A stretch of 64,000 bases of DNA from Ophioceras dolichostomum (lineage: Eukaryota > Ascomycota > Sordariomycetes > Magnaporthales > Ophioceraceae). The DNA is taken from NCBI GenBank assembly GCA_003049485.1, contig PYST01000034.1, positions 124,001 through 188,000 on the forward strand, written 5' to 3'. The position numbers were made by a program, and so were the translations under genes. Under the pieces are notes generated by a model. That model saw nothing but the letters and a program-made list of their open reading frames with translations, was not told where the DNA came from and searched no databases. Positions 36,310 to 48,534 of this stretch are shown here, piece by piece. Each line of letters starts with the position of its first letter. The stretch's first letter is position 1.

Positions 36310-39300
36310 TGGAGCGATGGGGTGCCCGACGATGCGGGTGACAGCGAGAGACGGATGCTGTTATAGGCCTGACAAGGCTGCGCGACCAAGGCTGGCGAGG
36401 ACTCTCCCTGGAAGAAGCGCGCCAATTGGGAGAATCGGTGGGTCGAATCGATGTTCCCGGTCCTCCTGTAAGTCTTCCAGTCCTGCCTGTCCACAACAAG
36501 TTCGTTCGTGGGGTTTCCCAAGCGTCCTCGAGCGGCGCAAGTCGAATGGTTTCTCGGTTGCCGTCACGACCGGCGCGAGTGAATTGAGCTCCAGAAATAT
36601 TTCCCCACCTCTTTTCTCCTTGATTTCCTTCCTTCCAGTAATGCTGTTCCAAAAGCGAACGTGGTTGAAACTTTGTCGATTCGAGCGTTGGTACGGAATG
36701 CGGAGCGAATGCTGCGAAGATTTTTTCACTTCTTTTCCTTTGCGACTGTGGTGTGTTGTTGTGGTGATGGAGAGACAGAGCTTCGAAGCCACCGAGGCAA
36801 ACGGTAGGAGAGAAGGGAAGCAAGCCCGTTTGGGCTGGCGGGTGGCAGGCAGTCCCTCCGCAATATAAAATTTAATGCTAGCCCCGTCCGGCAGGGCCTG
36901 GCAAGAGCCAAGGCCAAAAATGGTGGCAGCAGTCCAAGCCGCTAAACGGTCAAACATCACAGTGGCACGTCGTTCCGATTGGACTCCACCGAGAAGGCCG
37001 TCTCAGGCACAGGATTGGCCGAGGACATGCAACACGCTGAAAGTACAGTGACTTCCATAGTGGATCAACGGAGAGGAACGAGAAGAACAAGGGAACACGA
37101 TGAGGCGCAGAAGCAGGGGTTGGGAGCCAAAACGGCCATGCTTTTTCTAAGATGGCTGACGATCGCCCGCCCCGGGACTGGCACACTGGGCGGGCCTGGG
37201 GCGGAAATGATGCTGATTAAACGGCGAGGGGGATGGTGTGGCGGTGGTTGGCTGTGGTGAGATCTCATCTGAACGCTCGCTTGTTTTCGGTCGCATCGAC
37301 CATCCTGCCGTCTTTTTCTTTGTTTTTCAGAGAAAATCTCTTTGTCGTCGCCAGTTCAGAAAAATGGCAGGAAACAGGGCGATATGAAGTGAGATCTCAT
37401 CTTCACCGGTAGAAGATAGCGGCCGGACAGGCTGGGACGGCTTGCATGGCTGGGAGCCGAGAGACGGACGCCTCCCGCTGTTGTTGGCTGCATGGAATGA
37501 AGAACCTGCCAGTGTTGGATGCGACTGGCTGACATGGCCGTGGAAGAAGCCTCTTTGATGACCTCTGAGCGCGCCGACATGTATGTAATCTTGCCATCTT
37601 TATGCATGATGAGCTGGAAGACCACCAAAACCCTCTCCGGCAGTCTGGGGGAGAACTCTGAATGGCTGTCACTGTCTGGCGTTCCCAATCACCTTCCCAG
37701 TTCTCATCAGTGTCCCACCTCCAAACATAACTTGCACGGCAATGCATGCTGCACGTACAGGTAGCTACAGCGCCAGGCGTTGACATTGACGTGGGCGCGC
37801 ACGTCCTCTCGATCCAGCAACCTGCACGATCATCCGTGACCGCCCGCTATCGAGAACGCTTGTTCTTCTCGAAGTGCCACCAACTTACTGATCAGTTGAC
37901 CTCAAGCAAATTGCGAGCCAATATTTCGTAAGTCTTCTTTCCAACGTTCTAGACTTATCGTCTCCCTCGTCGGGCGATCATGTATCCCCTGCGCAAACCG
38001 CCCCCTACGTGTGCCTGTTATTTGGCGAGGACAGAGAGAAAATGTGCATGTACAGATACCTTCCGACGCATGTCAGCCCATGTCCCCCGACCCAAAGTTA
38101 GGTGATAATATCGGCCAATTTCATGCGACCATTTCACACGTCGCCCAGGTTCCCCGCGCTCTCCCTCAAAGCACAGAGCACCGACCTTTGCTTTCCATAC
38201 TTCGGGCCTTTTTGGGACCGCGTTCGCAACTAGGTAGAGAGGAGGAGTACTTTCGTGTGGAAGCGGAAGCGGAAGCGGAAGAGCCAGTTCGCACCGTTCC
38301 TCGCAAAAATGCTCTTCATGATGGTTGGTCCGTGACGGAATACGGAAGTCCTGCCTGACCTACCCAACAGAGCACGGAATACCAGCCCGGGCTCGAATGT
38401 CAGGTCGGTCAAGCCCCGCGAGACCATGAGGCCCCCGAAGCTGCCCAACCGGGCTCCCGTGGGTGTGTCTTTGTGGCCCTCCTGTTCAACCCTCCTGGCG
38501 TGTTGGACAAGTCCCTCGTGTTGGAAATCCTCCTGTTCAGCACGTTTCTGCCCGAGGTGAAATAGCTCAGCCGCACTGAACACAGGCACACCGTTTTGGT
38601 CGACCCTGTGTGGCCTCGCACCGCCCCTGTCCCGTGGCCATTCCGTGGCCATTCCCGTGGCCATTGGCCATCGGGAACGAAGCCGTAATCCTCGCTGTAC
38701 TCGTTGTACTTGGTACAGAGCCCTTTCCTCCGCCTCGACGAAGCCGTCGGCCAGACGCAGGGACCCATTCAGAATTCAGTATACCTGGTCCGACAACGCA
38801 GTTACTTTCCATTTTCAGGCGACCAGATATGGTTTCGCACCACTCCCGTCTCCTGTGAGCCTGTCCTGGCACGTTGCTTCGTTGCTTTGCTGTTGCTTTC
38901 CTCAGTCAAGTTGGGTTTCTCCCGAGCATGATACTATGAAACAGGTTCATCCATGTCCCTAGACCCATCAGTTCAAGCGCCAATTCTCGGCCTTTCCCGC
39001 CTTCATCTGAGAATATTCCTTACTGTATATGCGCCCCGCCTGCAAACTGGATCCGTCTGGACCCCTTGATCCTACCGTTTCTTTCATTCTTACGGAGTGT
39101 TGTGCCTTTAAACGGAGTACAGCGCATGCATTTCTACTGCGAAACCCCCCGACTCGCTCGGAAGTGCACGGCTCCTTGGCCGCTCCGTCCGGATAGCCGA
39201 GTCGGAGCAGGAGGCAGTGGGCACAAATTGATGTGGAGACGAACCACCCTTGTGCGAGTTGACGCCAAAGCGCGTCCAGCAGAATCGCGATCACTTTGGA

Positions 39301-40814
39301 AAAGCTGGTGTTCGAGAGTGAAGATCTTGGGCGATCTCGAGCCCGAGGAAAGACAGTCTTACACTTGACAGTCCTTCTGGCGACGCCACCACCAGAAGCA
39401 TCCCGCCTGCAGCTCAGCGGACGTGGCTGAGTCCGGAGGTGGCGTTACGCCAGCACACCTACACGGCCTGTCGGATGACGAATCCCGAGGGCTGTTCAAC
39501 CAACTTGACGAATATAGAAACGGACATGAGGGTGGTGGTGGTTCCTAAACTCCTGCACGGGGTGGCATGCACCCAAAATTGACAGCCAATAGCGTCCTCA
39601 AACTCACTTGTACACGAAGCCGACTGCCAACAGATCAACCTGAAGATAACAGGGTGACGAGTCGCACAACAGCCAAATTTGCGGGCCTCACCAGCGGAGC
39701 AACTTTTCATTCTCGCCTTCGAGGCCACCAGCAACGGCGCGCCATATTCGATTGTTGATGTGGAAGGGGAAATCAAATGACTGCAAGAAGTTGCTGACTT
39801 CTTGTCCAACAACCCCGCAGCCCAAAGCCTTGCAGACGGCTCCTCGTCCTCAACTCCTCACAGACATAGACCCAAAACGGTATCGTGCATTTTGGTGCCT
39901 GATAGGGCCGCCTGACGAGCCACACCCACGATCTGTGCAAAAAAAGGGGACGATTGCGTCATACGTGGAGCCGACAGACCCGACGCGATGCCATGTGAAC
40001 CCTTGAACTCGCAGCCGCAGGAACGACCTCTTCGAAAGCATCAAGAAGGCTGAGGACCAGGCCATTTGGCGCCTTCACACGATCTTCTGTGTCAAACAGA
40101 GCCTGTCATCCGCCGTTTGGCGTTGGCGGTTTAGTATCTATGGCGTCTAAACCATTGTAGTCTCGGGCTTAGGTAACTGTAGGCACCTCCGCCCAATTCA
40201 TTTTCTGAAGCATTACGAGACGGGGCTCGGCACAGCTGGCAAGACGCCCAATCTTGAGACCAAAGGTTGACGACGTGGAGGAAGAAGGGATCGGCCTCAA
40301 CGGAGCGGCCAACGGTGAATACAGAAATGCATTGCCAGCGAAAAAGACGCAGAAAGATGTAAATTCTTGGGGCACAGTTAGACGGCCAAGACCTGAGAGG
40401 CCCGTTCTAATGCTCACGGGTTTGACAGGTCGCTTCTCATGGGGGGTGGAACCTTGCGCAAAGATGGTTGTTCATGTGAAGACTTGGGACTGGCCGAATC
40501 TTGACTCGGCCACCTAAGCTAACCAAGCCAACCACCAAACCCCTGATCTCACTTCTCCCGAAACCCCGACCGCCGCCCGCCGCTCGCCCACGCCAACGCA
40601 TCCGAGCCTGACATCCATTACTCGGGACTGCCTGGCCTGACCTCAGGTCATCTATATCCCAGCAAATCAGTTGTGCTTTTACCCCTCCTACATGTTGGGC
40701 AGCCAAAGAGAGCGACAGGACGGAAAAAAAGGGGACCCAGATTTGGCGGAATCTTCTTCCCAATTATTTTCCTTTTTCTCTCATTTTCTCTTTTCTGAAC
40801 ACACTCATTTGCAG
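36310..40814. other. 4.5 kb divergent intergenic region
   Basis: This lies between the CHS7 start (minus) and the first visible coding exon of the sugar transporter (plus). I see no conserved gene. Frames such as the minus-strand ones near 36.2-36.9 and 38.2-38.9 kb lack domains and look like chance. The right end should contain the missing 5' exon and promoter of the transporter. There is a small tandem repeat at 38632-38665. Confidence 0.55.
38632..38665. repeat. CCGTGGCCATT tandem repeat (3 copies)
   Basis: Three copies of the 11-mer at 38632, 38643 and 38655, the last offset by one base, followed by a partial GGCCAT. Non-coding. Confidence 0.8.
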
Positions 40815-43563
40815 GAGGGCGCTGCTGCTTGACAGCCCCCAGGTTGCCCAAGATTCCACTCCCGAACCTGAACCGTCTTCCCTCAAACATCCCCCTACGG
40901 ACCCTCCCCGGACAGCATTCGGCGGCAACACGCGAGCAGTCGACGTCATTGCTGCAGGCGCCCGCATCGACGACCGGGCGCCAGCCGCAGCAGCAGCAGC
41001 AGCAAACGCACAATACCTCCAACACCCGCCACCACGCCGGCGGCCCCCCCAACCGACCCCGCTCGCCCTCCGAGTCGTCGTCGTTCTCCGGCTCCGAATC
41101 GTCGTGGACGGACACCGGCGACATTGCCGAGCAGCTCGCCGCCGAGGACCCGCTCCGAGACCGGCTCGTTCACGAGACCCTCGATGACGATATCTTGGCC
41201 GGCGTCCTGAAGAGGCACCAGCACCGCCACCATTCCGAGAAGCAACATCAACCCCGCCAACAACCGAGGAGAAAGAAGCACGCCCGCTACCAAAAGTCCC
41301 TCTCCGCGTCCTCGTCGTCGTCCGTCTCGCTCGTGGCGGACCCTTCCTCCTCGTCCACACCCTTCCGCGCTGGCGTCGTTAATAAGGAGGCCATCGACGT
41401 TCCGGACTACGTCGTCCGAAGTCCATCGCGGGCCGAGCGCCTCTTCGCCCGAATCATGTCGGGCAGATCCAGTACCATCCATGGCCTCGTCGGCAAACCT
41501 TTGATGTCCGTTCCCGTCTCTGCTGCCGTCTCCCCGGCATTGCCCCCAACCCCCTCTCTATCCGGAAGGGCCAGGCCCCCGGTCCCCTCATCCTCCCCTG
41601 GATCTCGACGTCGACTAACAACCGCCTTACTCGGAGCTCTGCAGCTACTTCACCAGTGTGTTCGTCTCACTGGGAGTATTCCTCTTCGGATATGATCAAG
41701 GAGTTATGTCGGGCATCATCACGTACGTAGTCGTCGCCCTCGAACTCAAAAATCACCGGCGTCTGTCTCATCCGTCAGCATGATCACTGACCTATCTCCT
41801 CCCCGATGTAGTGGCCCATTCTTCATAGACTACTTCAACCACCCCTCCAAAGCCCAGGTGGGGACCATGGTGGCCATCCTCGAGGTCGGCGCCTTCATCT
41901 CGTCACTCATAGTCGGGCGCGTGGGCGACATCATCGGCCGGCGGCGCACCATCCTGTACGGCTCCATCATCTTCTTCGTGGGCGGCACTCTCCAAACCAT
42001 GGCGACCAGCATGGGCATAATGATGCTTGGCCGCCTCGTCGCGGGTTTCGGCGTCGGCATGCTGTCGACCATCGTCCCCGTCTATCAGTCCGAGATCTCG
42101 CCGCCGCACAACAGGGGCAAGCTGGCCTGCATCGAGTTCTCTGGGAACATCATCGGGTATGCGACTTCGGTGTGGGTCGACTACTTCTGCGGATTCATCC
42201 AGAGCAACACGTCCTGGAGGCTGCCGCTGCTGATGCAGTGCGTCATGGGTGCGCTGCTTGGGCTGGGCAGCCTGGTCATTGTCGAGTCACCGAGGTAAGC
42301 AAGCTTGACGAGCCGGTTCCCAAGAGCTATGAGGTCTGTGATTTGTATCGTCGCCACTAACCCCAGTCAGGTGGCTTCTCGACAATGACCACGACGAGGA
42401 GGGCATCATTGTCATCGCGAATCTCTACGGCGGCGGCGACATTCACAACCCAAAGGCACGCGACGAGTTCCGCGAGATCAAGATGGACGTGCTGCTGCAG
42501 CGTCAGGAGGGCGAGCGGACGTACTCTGACATGTTCAAGCGCTACCGCACGCGCGTGCTCATCGCCATGTCGGCGCAGGGCCTGGCGCAGCTCAACGGCA
42601 TCAACGTCATCTCGTACTACGCGCCGTATGTCTTCCAGTCCGCGGGCTGGGTCGGCCACGACGCCGTGCTGATGACGGGAATCAACGGCATCACGTACTT
42701 CCTCTCGACCATCCCGCCGTGGTACATCGTCGACACGTGGGGCCGCCGGCCCATCCTGCTCAGCGGCGCCGTGGCCATGACGATCGCGCTGTCGTGCATC
42801 TCGTACTTCATCTACCTCGACGTGCCCTCCACCCCGACGATGGTTGTTGTGTTTGTCATGATTTACAACGCGGCGTTCGGGTACTCCTGGGGTCCCGTCC
42901 CGTGGCTGTACCCACCGGAGATCCTGCCGTTGAGCATTCGCTCCAAGGGCGCTAGCTTGTCCACGGCCACGAACTGGGCCTTCAACTGGCTGGTCGGCGA
43001 GTTGACCCCGGTGCTGCAGGAGTGGATCGAGTGGCGGCTCTACCTGGTCCACGCCTTCTTCTGCGCGTCCAGTTTTGTTATTGGTAAGCTCCAATCCCGG
43101 CACCACCCAACCCTTTTCACGTAGCTATCCGCACGTGCATAGCCGGCGCGGAAACCTAACATCACTTTGCGTCTCGCTCTCAGTCTACTTCATCTATCCT
43201 GAGACGTGCGGCGTGCGGCTCGAGGACATGGGCTCGCTTTTTGGCGACGCCAGTACCAAAATTGGCACGCCGGCAAGCGGCACCCCTGCTATGCGCGCGG
43301 AGTCTGGAGCCCTCATCCGACCCGGATCGCCGGTCCCTCCGCTGGACATCCGCGATCGCGGTCAGTTCGGCGCCTCTAGTGCGATTCCGGGGCTGCCCAT
43401 CGATCCGCCGGACGAGGTCGACGATGACGGAAAGGACCAGGGCAAATTGGGAAACAGCCCTGGAGGCTTCGGCGGGTGGCTATCCAGGCTTATGGGGAGG
43501 GGCAAGCCCCAGGCAGGCTCGAGCAGCGGCCGATATGCGCCGCTCGACCAGGCGGAGGATTGA
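40815..43563 (+). CDS. MFS sugar transporter with long N-terminal tail (5' end incomplete)
   Basis: Twelve-helix transporter of the sugar porter family, at the plasma membrane. Visible exons: 40815-41505, 41645-41722, 41812-42294, 42371-43083 and 43184-43563, about 780 residues. Signatures: FLFGYDQGVMSGIITGP in TM1, GRVGDIIGRRR in loop 2-3, the NRGK block, ESPRWLL before the central loop, QLNGINVISYYAPYVF in TM7, DTWGRRP in loop 8-9, and PETCGVRLEDM after TM12. The cytosolic N-terminus before TM1 is about 230 residues, rich in Ser, Gln, Pro and His, far above the usual 20-60; its last part (RSPSRAERLFARIMSGRSSTIHGLVGKPL) looks conserved-type. No in-frame ATG precedes it: an in-frame TGA at 40796 and a TTTGCAG acceptor at 40814 suggest an upstream first exon I could not identify. 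The first intron needs a weak GTCCGT donor at 41506; phase and sense support it. Substrate unknown. Confidence 0.88.
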
Positions 43564-44161
43564 GAGACAGAAAGAGACATGAAACCATGTTTCCAGTTCT
43601 GGAAGGAGGAGGAGGAGCTTGTGGGCGATCATCTAGCCGGCCGGCTATCTGTGGACATGACTTAGAATGGAGGTAAAGGTATTCTCGTTTGTTTTTGCAT
43701 ATAGATCGGCGCTCAAGTCGCCCAAGCCGCGCTAGAGCGTATGGGAAGCGGTCTCGGAAAGCGGACCCAGGATGGACACAGTTTGCTGTCTCATCCAGCG
43801 GCATTTCCCTTTTTGTGTATGGAATTCTTTCTGGGTACACTGGTTTAGAATCGTCAGTCAACATCTTGGTTACCTGGCACGGTTATGACCAGAATAGACT
43901 GGGGTCGGATTGTGAGGAAAGACTCGTCAAGTCGCATCTTGCTAGCCAAGTTTCTCCAAACAAGCGATAAGAGCATTCAAATAGAAGGGAGCTTTTGATT
44001 ATTGCGAATGCTATGTGAAAGCCCACTAATGCTTCAGGGGCTGCGACTTCCAGATGCCGTCACGTGATTGTCCTTCAATCCAAACTTTTCTGGGTCATCA
44101 ATCACGACCGCCGAACGCCCGACCTCACAAGCCGGGCCATCAACCGCAAATTGCCGATCTA
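43564..44161. other. intergenic region between sugar transporter and LYR gene
   Basis: About 600 bp holding the transporter 3' UTR and the promoter of the next gene. Apart from the E-box listed separately nothing stands out. Confidence 0.6.
44061..44066. promoter_or_regulatory. CACGTG E-box upstream of LYR gene
   Basis: CACGTG lies 96 bp before the chosen ATG at 44162. If the upstream ATG at 44054 were used, the word would be inside the coding region, which slightly favours the downstream start. Confidence 0.35.
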
Positions 44162-44697
44162 ATGTCAACACCAACAACCACCGAGCTCCTCCACGCCTTT
44201 CGGAAGCTCTACCGCGCGGGGCTGCACGCCGTCCAGTACTCCAAGCCGGCGCGGTACGTGCTGAGGGACCAGCTTCGGGACGCGTTCCGGGACAAGGCCG
44301 GCAGGTTCGACGCCGAGGCGGTCCGGCGGACTGTGCGGTTCGTCCGGGCCGCCGGCAGGGAGAAGGGGATGGAGCACCGCATCCTGAGGAACCTCCTCCG
44401 CGTCGAGTACCACCGCAACAGAGACACTTCGATCAAGAGTTACAAGGCTTTGGTCCAAGCAAGCCAGGCCAAGAAGCCGTAAGCTTTTTTTTTCTCCTTT
44501 TTTCCCCCCCCCTCCGGCCCGGTCCGTCCCGCGACCATTGACTTTTTCCCCCCGCGTTTCTAACCATTTGGAACTTTCTATTTGTGAGCTCTGTTTTTTG
44601 AGCGAACAGAGATCCGACTGTTATGCCACAGCCTTACGCCCACTACGACAAGACTATCGAGATGCTCAATCGGACTATGGGGCTTTGTCTGAGGTGA
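44162..44697 (+). CDS. small LYR-motif protein, probably mitochondrial
   Basis: A 134-residue basic protein in two exons, 44162-44478 and 44610-44697; the 131-nt intron starts GTAAGC. The N-terminus has a short helix followed by RKLYRAG, a Leu-Tyr-Arg motif, then a helix with SKPARYVLRDQLRDAFRD and a basic helix with LRNLLRVEYHRN. This arrangement is typical of the LYR family of small matrix proteins that serve complex I, Fe-S transfer or mitochondrial ribosome and ATP-synthase assembly. The second exon adds PDPTVMPQPYAHYDKTIEML, which keeps frame and reads as genuine protein. I cannot say which LYR subfamily it belongs to. An in-frame ATG at 44054 would add 36 unremarkable residues. Confidence 0.75.
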
Positions 44698-47001
44698 TGT
44701 GAGAACGGCGCGAGTGTTCGAGCCGAGAGGCAGGGAACGAGAGGGCTACCCAGGTACCGTACCGGGGGATTTGACTCGAGGGCGAGATCTCTATTGTATA
44801 TATACTTCGGTAACCCCTACTTTTCTTTGTATGTATCACGCCTTGCCATGGCGTTTTGGTCGACAGCGTCTGTCATTAGATCAAGCACGTGAGCCATCGA
44901 TAGCTCGAAACCCCCTCAAGGTCACCTTTCCCGGCTACGTGCAACGAGAAAGGTGTGAAAATTAACAGCCTGACCACATCGGCCGCTCTGGGCTGACCGT
45001 AACGGCCGCTGCGGCACGATCCTCCGCCTCTCCTACGCCTTGGATGTTGGGTGTCAGCTCAGGGTCACTGTCCATGTGGGGAGGCTGGAATATGCCGTTT
45101 GCTAGTGACGCAAGAGTGCTGAGATCCAGCGCTCGGTCTGTAACCGGCAGCCATCCGCGATAGACGGACGGGTAAGAAAGAGGCCGAGGGAGACGGTCAC
45201 ATATTGATGGCGGCGAATATTGAGATGAGCAGTCGATCCGTCCCCTTCCCGAGGAAAATGGGTGGCTTTGCGGGAGTGGCTTCCCGCGTGTTGTTTGCTT
45301 GCCGCAAGCTTTTGGATCTGAGATCCGCTTTGATGCAGGGTTATGACGTAGGTTTGAGGATCCGACGCAGCTCTCCTCCCGCCTGTCAGTTCCAACGTAC
45401 CACGTTGAGGAGTAATGGCACGATCGTGCAGCGAGAATAACTTCGACGGCGTGTTGTTGATTCTCTCTGCTGTACGATGATGGTTTGGTTTTGATCAAAC
45501 GATTTATAGACATCTGTAACGATCATACAGTAGGTTGTTAATAATAATGACGGGCAGAGGCCGGCTTCTGAGTCCGCGGCCCAATTATGATCTCACTTTT
45601 CCAACAGCTCGTTGGAGCTTCGATTGAGCCCACCCAATCCGGCACCGGCTTGGCTCCCACAGTGCGTGAACTGCCCGCCCCTGTCAGACAGACCCCTCTC
45701 TGAAGCTGCCTCTCTAGCGCACGGCGGCTTAAGTCGGCTGACCCCAACCAACGCAAGCATTCCGAGCTACTGTCCAGATTCAGCTTAATCAGGTTCCGCG
45801 GAGGTACGACCTATTGGCGCTTCCATTCCGTCAAACCTTGTGCGCTTCTCGAAGGTGCCGACCATGTTTTGGCAAGACGCAGAGGGAGAACCCCAAATAG
45901 ACCAAACTGGACGAATAGGCTAACACGTGCTCCTGTCGCACCGTGTTGTTTTAAGGTCCCCCGCAACGGCACTGTGACCCACCCGCACTAGCTCAAGCTT
46001 CAATGTTCTTTGTCTGTTCCGGCTCTCGCTACTGGTTAGGTGCGTCAACCCCGCAATCGCAGTCGCGAATCGTCCAATTGCCCATGCAGCTCCGGCGGAT
46101 GTACTCTGGTATGTATGGTGGGTGGTAAGACAGTTATGTGGCGCCCATTGTCCGCTTTCTGCTTGACCTCCTACCTCCCAATCCCCAATCTCCCAGGCAC
46201 TATATGTGGTCGATAAGCTTTAGCTCCTTCGTGGCAGCCCCTACTCCGCTGCTCGCCAGCAAGCCGTCACACACTCCAGACGGCGCGATCTCTCCGGCCT
46301 TTGTTGGACACAGTGCTATTCCTTCCCGCCCTACCCCTCCTCCCGAACGTTGAAGGTTGTCTGATGTGGATCATAGACCCTCGGGCGACACACAGCTTCC
46401 TTCGCTCGCCTCCACGGGGACCTCGAAGATACGAAGGCTAGAAGAGACTCCAGACCAAAACTCAGAAGCAGAGCCGAACCCGGCAACTGCACCACCATCC
46501 CACACCACCATCATCTCCAGCACCGTCACCCACCACGACCATCATTGACTGGCCAAACCGAACCCGCGAGGCCGACTCGTGCTTTGGTCATTGTTGGGCA
46601 AACCCCGCACATTATCCCATTATTGGCACTTTGGGTGTGACCAAACGGAGGGGCATATCTCATCAGTTTATCTGTGATTCTTTGCCGTCTGCTTCCCCTC
46701 TCGACTTCTGTTCTTCCCACATCCCTTTTTCCAGAGTCTGCCAACATCAAGCCCCCAAAACCCTGAAGCGGGTTCTGGATGGGACGTACGTCCGGTATCG
46801 AGCCGCATCGCGACTGCGCCGAAGACTCTGGTCTCGGGCCGCCTCGAGACCACCGTCTGAGGCGGCTGTTCGCAGGGGAAGACTAACGAGATACAAGGAA
46901 GGACGCCGCCTTCTCCCTATTCGCCGCCGCCGCCACCGCCGCCGCCGTCACCGAGCTTCTCGTCAGCAGCACAGGGCCATCATGGTCGGAGCCCCTACCC
47001 G
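44698..47001. other. 2.3 kb intergenic region
   Basis: This lies between the LYR gene and the mitochondrial carrier gene, both plus. It should contain the carrier promoter and 5' UTR. CACGTG words occur near 44.89 and 45.93 kb. A minus-strand open frame at about 44.96-45.51 kb has no recognisable domain. The last 80 bases before the start are rich in GCC/CGC triplets. Confidence 0.55.
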
Positions 47002-47011
47002 ATGTCTCTGA
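46982..47011 (+). promoter_or_regulatory. upstream ORF overlapping the carrier start
   Basis: An ATG at 46982 in a strong context (A at -3, G at +4) opens a 9-codon frame that ends at 47011. This overlaps the first carrier ATG at 47002, whose own context is weak. A uORF of this kind normally lowers translation of the main frame. It could instead mean that the carrier starts at the ATG at 47014. Confidence 0.4.
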
Positions 47012-48534
47012 TCATGCGTTCGACCCCCAATAATGACAGGGGGGCTGCAGTGGGCGGCGGCTCAGTCCGCGAGAAACAAAACAGCACCAGCACCGATACC
47101 ACCAAGACGCCCCCGAGGCGGTGGATCAAACGCTACCGCAATGAGGTCGCCGCTTGCTCGTCCAGCCTGCTGTCGACTGCAGTTGCCTTCCCTCTTGATA
47201 GTGTCAAGACGCGCATGCAGACCTACAAATATGACGGCTTCCTCGCGTGCGTCCGACACACCTATCGGACCGAAAAGCTCGGAGGTTTCTGGAGAGGTAT
47301 GCCATTCGACTTCCCATTCGACGACCCATCAAACAACTTCCTTCCAAGCAATGATTGCGGCTAAGCTAAGCTCCTGGGTGGAACCCGAATCAATAGGTGT
47401 AACTGCCCCTTTGGCAACCGTCACGATCGTCCGCACAATGTCGTTCTCGTTCTACAACGAATCTAAGAAGCTTTATTCCAGTTGGCTCGAGAGGAAATTC
47501 GGGGTCGACGTGCTCGATCGCGTCAGAAAGAAGCACACATATCCGGACATCTGGTCCATCTCCACATTCGGAGCCGCGGGCGCCACGGCCGGCGCGGGCA
47601 TCACGTTCTTCGCTTGTGAGTACGGGTGCTGCTGATGCTGCTGGCTGTTGGCTGCTTTCCCTGATTTCCCCGTTGCTGAAATGGGGCCGGGGCCGTGAAA
47701 CAAGCGGGGAGGCTGACAAAATCACCTCTCAATGACATCCCCAATCTACCCAGGTCCGTGGGAACTTACGAAACTTGCCGCTCAAGTCTCAGTGCTCATG
47801 TCAGACCCGAAGCACTGTCCTGACCCTCGCCAGCATGCCGTCGCCGCGACGTACCAGAACAAGGGCTCGTTCAAGACGCTAGGGAATATCGTCAAGCATA
47901 GGGGGTTCATGGGGCTGTACACAGGCTTCTCTTACCATCTCAGTAAGTTATCACGAATGACGATCACGACTTCCAATTCCGCTTCCCGTCCCGTGGATAA
48001 CTTCTCCCTTACTCCTCTGCCGGTACCATCACTAGTGACTCTTAGGAGAACTCACAAACGGGACCTGATATTTGACAGTGCGTGACACAATCGGAACCGG
48101 GATATACTTCATGACGTACGAAAGCACGAAGCAAATGTTGACCACAATGAGCGGCAAGCGCTCCCATGCCTCGAATCCGCTGGCGGTTCTGGTCGCTGGT
48201 GGGTTGTGTGGGATTGTGTCATGGGCCATGATATGTCAGTCTATCTAGGTATCCCTCATTGCTATCTACTTTGAGCGCCCATCGGCTCATAACTGACATA
48301 TTTCGGTAAATTACCGCAGACCCGGTCGATTGCGCCAAGAGCATATACCAGCGCAACGCCTTGCTCTACTCGAAAGGCGAGCAGGTTCCATGGGTGAAGA
48401 TCGAGTTCTTCAGGCGACACATGTACCGAGGTCTCGGCGTCTCGATGGGCAGGTCCTGCGCCATCAACGCGATATTCTTCTCGGCCTATGAGTTTTGCAA
48501 GAAGCACATCACCGCCCTCCCAGACGACGAGTGA
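47002..48534 (+). CDS. mitochondrial carrier (SLC25 family)
   Basis: Inner-membrane metabolite carrier, 357 residues from the ATG at 47002. Five exons: 47002-47296, 47397-47615, 47754-47942, 48079-48234 and 48320-48534; every intron is in phase 1. Three carrier repeats are expected; the signature PxD/ExxK/R is visible at FPLDSVKTRM in the first and YPVDCAKSIY in the third. The middle repeat is degenerate and starts near STFGAAGATAGAGITFFACPWELTK. Other typical pieces are GFWRGVTAPLA, GLYTGFSYHLMRDTIG and YRGLGVSMGRSCAINAIFF. The N-terminal 45 residues are polar and Thr/Ser-rich. The substrate cannot be assigned by eye; carnitine- and amino-acid-type carriers are the nearest in feel. The upstream gene is a small LYR protein and the downstream gene is RIX7. 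Confidence 0.92.

Noticed and set aside
44962..45513. 183-codon minus-strand open frame
   Set aside because: No domain or coding-like composition; probably chance in the carrier upstream region.
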